Assembly: GCF_900156885.1 (NCBI RefSeq)
Contig: NZ_FTOY01000010.1
Location: 124,001-188,000, forward strand
Length of the DNA stretch: 64,000 nt
Direction of reading: 5' to 3'
Origin: Limosilactobacillus caccae
GTDB lineage: Bacteria; Bacillota; Bacilli; Lactobacillales; Lactobacillaceae
The notes beneath the pieces are model-generated. The model was not told the origin of the DNA. It made no database searches and saw only the letters and a list, made by a program, of their open reading frames with translations. Position numbers and translations under genes: made by a program. Below are positions 44,766 through 56,700 of this stretch, piece by piece. Every line of letters begins with the position of its first letter. The stretch's first letter is position 1.

Positions 44766-47700
44766 TTACTTATCGGTGTCGCGTTTCTTCTTCTTGCCAA
44801 GGCCAAGGATCCCTGCAAGCGATGCAAGGCCTAGTCCAGCAAGAGCTGAACTCTCAGCACCGTCGTTACCAGTTTGTGGCAACTTCTTGGCATTAGCTTG
44901 GTTACCATTGTTCTTATCGCTTTGAGTAGTGGCCTTTTTGCCAGTGTTTTCATTACTTTGAACAGCAGTTTCCTCACTATTGCCAGCAGTCGTGGCAGCA
45001 CTGTTATCGTTCTTATCAGTAGTAGCATTTTCAACCTGTTCGCTCTTATTGCCGTCTTCTTCACCTGCACCACGGGCGTTAGCGTTGGCAATAACGTGAA
45101 CATTAACTGGAACATCAACCGTTGAACCACTAGGGAAGATTACCTCAACGATGCCTTCACTGTCACCAAGGGTATTGACATCCGGTGCCTGCTTCCATAC
45201 GTAGCGTGTACCATCTGGCATTTGACTCTGGTTAACAATGGCAGTGGCAGGAGCTGGTAATTCTCCTTCGACGGTCGAAAGATCATGTCCTTGTGGTGTG
45301 ACCGCATTAACCGGAACAGTGACGTTTTCCTTTGAACCATCTGGGTAAGTTACCGTGACCGTTTCAGTATGAGTACCGTCGTTCTTAACATCTTGAGCAA
45401 CCTTGGCTGGGTTTGTCCATTCAACCGTTGTCCCTGTTGGTAAGTCACCGAGGTTCTTAATCGTCTCAGAAGCGTTTGGTACTTGGCCATTTGGCGTTGT
45501 TACTTGTTGTGCTTCTGGGTTGTACTTATCAGCATCGGATGGTTGAACCGTCACTGTGACAGGCACTTCAACCTGCGCACCACCTGGCAATGTGGCGACC
45601 ACTGTGGCCTTCTTTTCGCCCGGCGTGTTAGTATCTGGCATTTGCTTCCAGTCATACTTCGTCCCGTCTGGCAAGTCATCAGGGTTCTTAATTGCGGTAC
45701 TTGGCGCTGGCAAACTACCTTCATTGGCAGTAATGTTCTTGCCTTCAGGCTTATTAGCGTCATAGCTAATCGTTACTGTTAAATCAGCAGTTTCAGGAGT
45801 AACCGTCATTTCGCCAGCATCCCCGTCAACGTGGGTAGTGTAACCCTTAATTGTGTTAATCGTTACCGCAGAAAGAGTTTGCCGTGCTGGTTGCCATGGG
45901 TTGTAAGTAATCTCACCGGTAGCAACATCTTCTTCACCATCACGAGTGAACTGAACAGTTTGCACAGTTGTCGTTGTCTTACCCGTTACCGGATCAACAA
46001 CTTCAATCGTCCGACTAACTTCCCGGTTCATGTTGCTGTTGTTAGAATCGTATGGCAATGGCCTAGTCGTATCACGGACTGTGACTGGAACTTCAATCGT
46101 TACAGATGAGCCATCTGGGTAAGTTACCTTGATTGTTCCTTCGCTGTTACCAGGCTTAGAAACATCCGGTGTCTTTGTCCATTCGGCACTTGTTGGGTAA
46201 CCGGGAACGTTATCCTTCAAGTTAGTAATTGCATCTGCAGCTTCTGGAACCTTACCAATAATCGTGTTAACTGCTTGCGTCTGTGGCGCTTCGTTAGCCG
46301 TTACGTCAACCGTAACCTTGTCTTCAGAACCATCTGGGTAGTGGACGGTGACTTCTTCTGGGTGGGTCCCAGGAGTCTTCGTATCGTCTTTAACCTTGTC
46401 TGGGTTCGTCCAGTTAACGGTTGTACCGTCTGGCAACTTCGGACCTGGAACGTCGTCGCCTGGTTTGTTTGTGACCGCCTCACCAGCATCTGGTAATTCA
46501 CCCTGTGGCGTAGATACCGGCTTGGTTTCTGGCGTGTTCTTATCGGCGTCAGTCGGGTCACCGTAGTTAACAACGGTTGGCACTTCGATTGGGTCGTGTC
46601 CAGGAACAGTTACTACGACAGTCGTTGGTTGGTCACCCTTCTTGTGTGGATCAGGTTCGTCGCCTGGCTTCCAGTCAACGGTCGTGTCACCTGGCAAGTT
46701 TTCAGGGTTCTTGATCGTATCCTTTGGCGTCGTTGGGTTCTTTGCTTGATCCTTTGGCGCAACGATAACCACTGTTGAGCTTGTCTGGTCTTGGCTACCA
46801 TCGTTGTAAGTTACCGTTACTGGAATCGTGATGACTTCAGTCGTGGTATCTGCTGGAACATCAGTCGTGATCGTTCCCGTTGATGGGTCAACCGTTACCC
46901 AGGTTGGTACATCCGCACCATCAGTGATCTTGTAGCTTACCTCGCCCTTGGATGGCTTGTCACCATCGTATTGAACATCAGTCGTGGTGGTCTTACCAGG
47001 GGTTGTAACTACTTCTGGGTAAGCTGGGCTGTACTTATCAGCATCTGGGGTGTTGACATGAACCGTTGTTGGCACTTCGTCTTGCGAGCCATCTGGGTAG
47101 TGAACCACAATCGTTGCTGGCTTGTCACCTGGCGTCGTCGTGTCAGGGGTCTTGCCATCCTTCCAGGTGTAGGTCGTACCATCTGGCAACTTCGGACCTG
47201 GAACGTGATCCGTTGGTTTGTTTCCAATCCCATCTTCTGGCTGTGGTGTCTTGCCTGGGTTAACCGTAATTACCTTTGGCTGTGGCGTGTTCTGTTCCGC
47301 ATCACTAGTGACGTGAATCGTCGTTGCTACTTCGTCAGTTGTTTGATCTGGGTAGTGAACAACCACGATTGCCGGAACATCAGTACCAGGAACCGATACA
47401 TCTGGAGTTGTCTTCCAAGTGTAGGTCGTACCAGTTGGTAATTCATCAGGGTTGTCAATTCCGGCCTTCGCTGCTGGAGTTTGCCCCTTCGTGGTTTCAA
47501 CCGGCTTGCCTGCTGGGTGGTAGTTAGCAGCGTCCGTCCCAGCTAAGTTGTAGTTAACGGTGTAATCAAAAGTCTGATCACCCGCTTGTGCTGCAACCGT
47601 CATTGCTGGAACGATGTTGTCACCCTTGGCGGTTGGTCCAGTGACCGTGGCAACGTATTCTTCACCGTTGTGGATAATGTTCTTTTCAGCCACTGCGGTA

Positions 47701-50700
47701 AATTCTGCGCTTGCTGGAGTCCATGAACTGTAACCGTTCGTGTATTGAACACCATCGATTGTACCAGTGAAGTCCGCATCAACCATGCCAGTAGCCTCGT
47801 TCATTACCATGCTCCGTTCAAAGCTTTGCTTATTCGCAGGGAGGGTTCTGCTTGAACCATCAGGCATGTTAACATGGATCGTTCTTGTAGCAGAACCAAA
47901 CATGTCCTTGTATTGGGCCTTCGTCTTGTCACCTGGCTTAACATCGCCGGGGTTAACAACTTTCCGGTTGTGGTTGTAGTTGATTTCAACCGTTTCATTG
48001 TGATCACTAGCAGCAACGGTCTTCGCTTCGACTGTCTTATCAGCAGTGTAGCCAGCAACTTCTGGTGCCGTGTAAGCAGCCCAGGTGTCACTACCAACTA
48101 ACTTCCAGTCATTCATCTTCTTCACACCGTTGACGATGTATCCGGCATTGCCCTTTTCGTCAGCACGGGTGTAATGAACTACCTGCTTAGCTGGTTGCGT
48201 CTTGTCAGTAGCACTTGCTGGGTAGTTGACGGTGATTGTCCGGGTGATGTATTCATCCATCTCATCAGTGACGCCATCTTGACCCTTTTCGTATGGTACT
48301 GGCGTTGTCGTTTCCGTGTACTTGACCGTTACAGTTGTGTCACTATCAGTTACGGCAACAGTCTTGGCTGGTACTTCGCTGATATCAGGCGTGTAAACCG
48401 CACCATTGTCAGTCGTTACTGGGCTGGCAGTTACTGCCTTCCAGCTGCTGTTGTTGCTATCAACTAGCTTCCAGTCATTGTAGGTTACTTGATCCGTAAC
48501 TGGATCTTGGTAGCCGATGTTACCCTGGGCGTCTTCACGCGTAAACTTGACAGTTTGTGTTTGGTCCGCGATTTCGTAGCCAGCTGGTAAACCAGTGGAC
48601 TTAATCGTCCGCGTGATGTCCTTGGTTGCTGGGTTCTTGTCATCAGCCTTAACCGGAATGTTGTCATTCTTGGTGTAGTTTATTTCAATCTTCGGATCAT
48701 TGTAGCCATCTGTTACGTTGGTTTCTGCTTCAACAGTTGCCTTGTCAGGGGTGTAACCCTTAACTGTTGGTGCATCCACTGCCGCAAAGCTGTCCTTTGA
48801 CCATGGGTTCCATGAAACAATCTTGCCAGTGGCTTCGTCTAAGGTACCAGTCCGGTGGATCGTAACGTGTTGACTCAAGTCTTGGTCGCCAGCTGGAACG
48901 TGGGCGGTAATTGTCCGCGTAATTTCCTTTGCGAAGTCATCCTTACTGTAACCAGTTGGGATGTTGTGTTCATCAACGGTCTTGGTTGCGTGAACCACGT
49001 GGATCTTAACTTGTTGGTCCTTAGCAGAAGTGAAGGTGTAACTCGTTGGCAAGCTTTGACCATCAGCTAACTTGTAGCCGGCTGGAACTGTCAAGCTTAC
49101 ATCAACAGTTGTATTAGTGTCACCACTGTAGTTAACCGCAGTCCCTACTTGCGCACCGTTATTAGTATCATCAACGAAGATGTAGTTCATTGATTGATTA
49201 CCAGCAGTGTAGTGAAGTTCGATTGTTTCATCGCTGTCAGTAGCGGCAACGGTCTTTGCTTCGACCGTCTTGTCAGCAGTGTAACCAGCAACTTCAGGAG
49301 CGGTGTAGGCTGCCCAAGTACCAGTTTCACTATCAGTTAACTTGTTACCGGCGTAAACATGGTAAGTACCGAAGTCAACAAACTTGTTAGTTGCCTTATC
49401 GAATGTCCCAGTCCGGCCGAAGGTTACCGTTTCAACCTTTTCCGTCGTAACCTTACCAGTTGATGGATCCTTAACGTTGATCGTCCGCGTGACGGTCTTG
49501 AACAAGTCCTTGTAATCAGGGTTGTCAGGAGTTACGCCATTTTCACCTGGCGTTACCGTTTCCGTGCTGTCCTGGTAAGTTACTTCAACCGTAACGTTTT
49601 GCGTACCAGCAGTCACAGTCTGTTCAGCAACTTGAGTACTCTTCTTGCCATCAACGTATGAATCGTAGTTGGTGATTTGCGCAACATCTTGCGTAGCCCA
49701 CATAGCAGATTGTCCATCAGCAAGCGTCCATTCAACTGGGGTGAACTTGCCATTAGCATCCTTGTAACCAGCATTACCGTTGGCGTCCTTGCGGATGTAG
49801 TGAACGGTTTGAACTTGGTTGGCGATTGCGTTTTGACCAGCTGGAACATTGTAGTGGATCGTCCGGGTTACGTAGTGGTTGCTTTCGTCGTTTTGACCGT
49901 CCTTGCCCGGCGTGTAAGGAACTGGTACCTTCGTCGCAGTGTAAGTAATCGTTACATTGCTGTCTTGGGTTGCACCCTTATTGTCCTTATCACCAGACTG
50001 AACAGTCACTTCATCAATTGAGTTGGCCTTTTGACCGTCAACCGTAATTGTTGGCGTCCATTCAGCGCCGGTCTTGTCATCAGTGATCTTAGCTACTGGG
50101 TAAGCATCCCACGTATCGTCACCAACTACATGCCAGTCGTTCCAAGTAATCTTACCTTGGCTGTCCTTGTAACCGGCGTTGCCCTTGTCATCTTCACGAC
50201 TGAAGTGAACTGTTTCCTTCTTGGTTACAGTGCCAGCAGGCTTTTCATCAGTGATGGTCCGTGTGATGTACTTGTTACTATCATTGTTGACGCCTTCTTG
50301 GCCCTTGTTGTAAGGAACTGGGGTCGTCGTTTCAGCGTAGTTAACTGTAACAGTCGTGTTCTCATCACTTGCTGAAACGGTCTTGGCCGGTACTTCACTG
50401 ACAACCTTACCGTCAATTTCAGGGGTGTAAACAGCACCCTTGTCAGTTGTTACTGGGTTGACTGTAACTGCCTTCCATTCACCGTTTTGGCTATCAACTA
50501 GCTTCCAGTCGTTGTAGGTTACTTGATCCGTAACTGGATCCTTGTAACCGATGTTCCCTTGAGCATCTTCCCGCGTGAACTGAACAGTTTGTGTTTGGTC
50601 GGCGATTTCGTAGCCAGCTGGTAAACCAGTGGACTTAATCGTCCGGGTGATGTCCTTGGTTGCTGGGTTCTTGTCGTCAGCCTTAACACCAGCGCTGCCG

Positions 50701-53700
50701 TTCTTGATGTAGTTGATTTCGACAGTTTCATTGCTATCAGTAGCAGCGACCTTCTTAGCCTCCACACTCTTGTTTGCAGTGTAGCCCTTGACTTCAGGAG
50801 CAGTGTAGGCTGACCAAGTGTCGCTACCAACTAACTGCCAGTCGTTCATCTTCTTTTCACCGTTGATGATATAGCCGGCATTGCCTTTATCATCTTTACG
50901 AGTGTAGTGAACTACTTGCTTAGCTGGTTGCGTCTTGTCAGTTGCACTTTCAGGGTAGTTAACTGTGATCGTCCGCGTAATGTATTCATCCATCTCGTCC
51001 GTTACGCCGTCCTGACCCTTTTGGTAAGGAACTGGCGTCGTCGTTTCAGTGTATGAAACCTTAACAGTGCTATTACCATCAGTTGCGTGAACTGTCTTAT
51101 CAGTAATTGCATCTGCCTTTTCACCGTCAATGGTGATTGATGGCGTCCATTCTGCACCAGTCTTGTCGTCAGTGATCTTTTCAACCGGGTAAGCGGCCCA
51201 CGTACCAGTTTCACTATCAGTCAACTTAGTACCGTCAAAGATCTTCCAAGCACCGAACTTGTCTTGGATAAACTTACCAGTAGCCTTGTCAAATTCACCA
51301 GTCCGACCAAACGTTACCGTTTCAGTCTTCTTAGTTGCGTATTCACCAGTTGCTGGATCTTGAACTTCAATCGTCCGCGTGACGGTCTTGAACAAGTTCT
51401 TGTATTCAGGATTTGCTGGGTCAACTGGGGTTACCCCTGGTTCACCTGGCGTTACCGTTTCGGTACTGTCTTGGTAAGTTACTTCAACCGTAACGTTCTT
51501 CGTTGCTGAAGTTACAGCCTGTTCACTAACTTGAGTTTCCTTATTGCCATCTACATATGAGTCGTAGTTGTCAATTTGGTTTACCTCCTCGGCATCCCAC
51601 TTAGCAGATTGACCGTCAGCAAGTGTCCAGTCAGCGTAGGTCTTCTTACCATCTTGATCAGTGTAGTAAGAGTTACCCTGAGCGTCCTTACGGATATAGT
51701 GAACAGTTTGCACTTGATCCGCAATCTCAGCTTGGCCTGCTGGAACATTGTAGTGAATGGTCCGCGTTACATAGAGGTTGCTGTCATCGTTGGTCTTACC
51801 GTCACCATCAGTGTACTTGTGAGGAGTAGTAGTTTCAGTGTAAACAACTGTAACTTTACTATTCTTAGTAGCGCCCTCATCACTCTTGTTCGAGTCACCT
51901 GGGTTAACCGTTACCGCATCAATTGACTTTGCAGTCTGACCATCAATAGTAATTGCTGGGGTGTAAACGGCGCCATCATCTTCAGTGATCGTTGGTGCAT
52001 CAACACTTGCCCAGGTGCTTTCAGTGCCGACAACGGTCCATGGGTTGTAAGTAACTTCACCAGTTACCGCGTCCTTATGACCGATGTTGCCGTTCTTGTC
52101 AGCACGGGTGAACTTAACGGTTTGCGTCTGGTTCTTGTAAGCATCTTGCTTGTCACTTGGGACACCTTCAAAGGTAATCGTCCGGGTGATTTCCTTATTT
52201 GCTGGATGAGTATCATCAGCAGGTACCGGAATATCACCTTGCTTTTGGTAACTAACAGTGACAGTTGCGCCATCTTGTGGTTCGCCCTTCGTTACCGTTA
52301 CATCTTCCGCATTTACCTTCGTGCCCTTATCGTTGTTGATGTATGAATCGTAACCATGGATTTGCGTTACTTCATCAACACCTGGGAAGGTAGCGGTTTG
52401 CCCGTCAGCTAACTTCCAGTTATTCCAGATCACTTCTGTCTTACCGTCAGCACCCTTAACTGGGTTACCATCAGCGTCAAGCTTGACGTAACCGTCACGA
52501 GTGTAGCTGACTGTTTGATCAATTTCTGGAATTGCCGCATGGTTCGTGCCAGTGACATCGTAAACAATCTTCCGCGTTACATCCTTGTGGGTTTCGTCAT
52601 TCCAACCGTCAGTTGATGGCGTGATGTGGTCACCAGTCTTGAATGAAACTGGGATATCCAAGTATGAACCATCGCTGAAGTCGTAACGAACAACCCCGTT
52701 CATGTGGTCGGCATCGAAGTTACCGTTTGCGCCTGGTTGGCCATTCTTTTCCCAGCTGACGTTCGTAACTTGCCAGTTGCCTAACTTCTTGAAGTTATCT
52801 TCCGTGTTATTTTCAATGTCGTTGTTGGTAAGGTAAGCTTCGATCCCAGCCTTATCAGTTGGTACCTTCGTTCCGAAGTTTACCGGAATGTTTTGCTTAC
52901 CTTCTGCCCCGGCAATCTTAACGCCTGGGTACATTGCGCCTAATGTGAAGCGATCAAAGCTATTGGCAGGAAGATCCTGACCATTGAAGCCCTTCAGCGT
53001 CGTTTCATTACCTTGCGCATCGTACATCTTCGCGTTGTCTAAGCTGATCTGTAAACTTTGGGTTGGGTAACCATTCGGCGTAGCGTTATCAACATTGGTG
53101 TACTTTCTTGAGCCAGTGTTGTCGGTAACAACTGTGCTTGGCTTTTGGTCAGTCCAGTCAACCGTGGCACCCTTGATCGTCATACCAGGGTGGGTACTGT
53201 TGGCATCAGCCACGTAAGTTACTGTACCGTCAGCGGCGACTTGTCTTACGAAGTGGTCAACTAACTTCGAGGAGTAAACGTTCTCTTGCATTGCTGGGTC
53301 TTCAGCATAAGTATTGAAGTAAGCAATTGTGTTAGCGACACCCTTTTCAAGGTCCATTTCTGAACCAGTCGTGTTGTGTAAGAGTAAGTCGTCGGCCTTG
53401 GCTTCAAGAGCACAGTCGTGAGCAAAACTGATGCTGGTTGAGCTGTTAGTAACACCGAGGTGGGCAATCACCGTTTCTGTTGACCCATCCCCGTAATGAA
53501 TCGTAACCGGAACGAAGTAAGGAGCAACTGGCGTCTTGGTAGTTGGCGCGTAAGTGATCTTACCAGTGTGTTCGTCAATCGTAATGAAGTTGAACTTGCC
53601 TGGGGTGATGGAGTAAGTTACCCCGTCACTTGGCTTCTTATCATCAGCCCAGTTAACATCAACCGTCTTGGTTTCGCCTTGCTTAACAATCGCATCTGCG

Positions 53701-56700
53701 TATGAAGGAGCGTATTCGGAAGCTTCACCGGCGTAGTTGAAGTGTGAGCCATCAACTGGCACATTCAGTGATGAACCGTCCGCAAAGCTGACCTTAACGA
53801 CCCCGTTGTCGCCAACTTTACCGTCAGTGACAGAAGGTTCCGTTGCCCAGCTGTAGCCAGTAACCTTTTGACTATCTGGCAACTTGTCTAAGTCACTGTG
53901 ATCAATTACCTTCGCAAAGTCAGCTTGACTCAAATCATGAAGGGCTGCTGGGTTATTAGCATCGACGGTTTGGTCGCTAGCCTTTGCCCCTTCGATCGTT
54001 ACCTTCGTTGGAACAGTTTGCGTGGTCCCGGCAGTAGTGATTCCATCCTTAACGGCGTCGCTATCTGGGCCAAACTTAACCGTTACATTGTGACTAGCTT
54101 CTGGAGTAGTTGACGGATCATCGCTGACCGTTGTGACATCCCATGAAGCAGTAATACCATCTTTTGAAGTTGAATCTGGCGTGGTTGAAATCTTGCCGTT
54201 TTCAATCTTGTAGGTTTCAACACTCTTGATTGCGTCATTAGCGTTGGCCTTGTTTTGATCAGTCGTCTTGTGCGTGATTACTGGGTTTGTCGTGACAACC
54301 GTCGCACCCTTATCGTTTTGGATCACTTGTTGGGTACTTGGATCAATCACAACAACTGGCACAGTAACTTCTACTGGGTCACCGTTTGGATAAGTTACCT
54401 TCGCCGGAATGTTTTGTGGACCAACCTTTGAAGTATCTGGCGTGCCGATCCATTCAATGTTTGATGGGTAGCCAGGAACGTTATCCTTAAGGTTCGTAAT
54501 TGCCTTCGTCGCATCCGGGGTCTTGCCCTTGTCAACCGAAATTGGGGTAACCTTTGGGGCTTCGTTGGCAACAACCGTAGTAGTCGTCGTGTCCTTAGAA
54601 CCATCTGGGTAAGTGACGGTAATTTCTTCAGTATGACTACCTGGTGTCTTGACATCTTCAGCAACCTTATCAGGGTTCGTCCAAGTTACCTTCGTCCCTT
54701 CTGGCAGCTTCGGAGTACCAGCTGGAACATCATCAGTTGATTCATTAGTTACTGCGTCTGGAGCCTTTGGTGTAGTTCCTTCTGGCGTAGCAATTGTCTG
54801 GGTAGTGGCCGGCGTGTAGTTATCGGCATCGTTGTTGCCAACGTTGAAGGTAACCGGGACATCTAAGTGTGAACCATCAGTAAAGGTAACCGTAACAGTT
54901 GCGTTTACTTGACCCTTAGTCGCTAATGATGGCTGTTGACCATTCTGCCAGTCAACTGAAGCAACTTCTGAATTATTAGCTGCAGTTAAATCGCTGGTAT
55001 CAACTAAGTCACTTGGCTTAGGCATTGATGAAGCCACATCACGTTGTGCCTTTACCCCCGTCTTTGCAGTCGCACCGTTCAAGGTGACCTTCGTTGGCGC
55101 AGAGATTGACTTGGTGATCTTCGCTGCGTCACTACCATCGGCGAATGTCAGCGTGACATCTTCTCCTTGGTCCTTGATTGTTGCGGTCTGGTTGCCGGAA
55201 ACAACGGAAGTAAAGTTGTTGTCCTGCCAAGCCGCTGTATCAGTCTTGGTAGCTGATGAGTTGAGCACTAACTTGTGATCTTGGTCGTACGTGTAGACAT
55301 CCACTGCCTTCACAGCCTTAGCAGCATCAGCCTTGTTAGTATCCGTGGTCTTGTGCGTAACAACTGGTTGCGTGGTGAAGATTACCGCACCCTTGTCGTT
55401 AGCGACCACGTTTTGGGTGTTTGGATCAGTGATGATCACTGGAATGTTAACCGTCGTGGTATCACCTGATGGGTACTTCACAGTTGCTTCAACGTTTTGC
55501 ACGCCTGGCTTAGTCGTGTCTGGAGCACCATTTGTCCAGTCAACTTCTGATGGATAACCATCCTGTGGCGTGTCCTTGCCGTTGTTAAGGTTACCAATTC
55601 CATCCTTGGCCGCTGGCTTGTCACCAGGGTGGATTGCAATTGGCTTAACCGTTGGATCAGCGTTTACGATCACGTCCGTCGTGACAGTATCCTTAGTTCC
55701 ATCTGGGTAAGTAACCGTAATTTGTTCAGTGTGGCTACCTGGCGTCTTGATATCGTCCTTAACTTGGTCAGGGTTCGTCCAGTCGATCTTGGTATCCTTA
55801 GGTAAGTTAGTCACACCAGGTTGAACTGGGTCGCCCGCCTTGTTAGTGACAGTAGTCTTAGCATCTGGAACGGTTGGGTCGTTTTGCGGAACGCTGATGT
55901 TCTTGGTTGTTGGATCGTAGTTATCAGCATCCCCACTGACGTTCATGTTCTTAGCATCGATCTTGACGTCCAAGTAAGTTGCCGCATTGCCGTTCTTGTC
56001 AGTAAAGGTGATCCGGATTACACCATCGCCGCCCTTAGTTGGCTTCGTTTGCCATGCAGTTGAGGCAATTTGATCAGTTGGAATTTGGTTGTTAACTAAG
56101 TTTGAGAATTGATCCTTAGTTAAGTCTGAGCCAAGCTTAATTGCGACTGGCTTAGCAGAGTTGTCCTTCGCTTCTGCACCAGCTGCAGTAATGTCAAAGG
56201 TCTTATTTACTGACTGACGGGCATTACCAAAGATATTTCTAGCGGTAGTACCAAGGTCAATGTTGAGGCTAGCGCCGGAAATCTTCTTGCCGGCTGCGGT
56301 TGCCGTCGTGACCGTGGTGTCAGGTGTCGTTGCCCAGCTTGCCTTTACCCGGCTAGTAGCGATGTTTTCTGGATCAGTTGAAATCTTGCCGTCAACAATC
56401 TTGTAAGCGTCGATCGACTTAATTGCGGACTTAGCATCGATTAACTGGGTCTTGTCACTAGTTTCATGAGCCTTAACAGCAGCTGGATCAGTCGTGACAA
56501 TTACCGCACCCTTATCATTTGAGATCACCACTTGATCTTTAGAAGGCACAATTACAGGAATTGTTGTTTCAACAGTAGTTGGAGTATCTTCGCCATCAAT
56601 CTTTGGATAAGTGACAACAACAGTTGGGTTGTAGATACCTGGTTCAGTTGGCTTCTCGCCTGGTGTCTTCCAGGTTACACTTGACGGTTTACCTGGGTTT

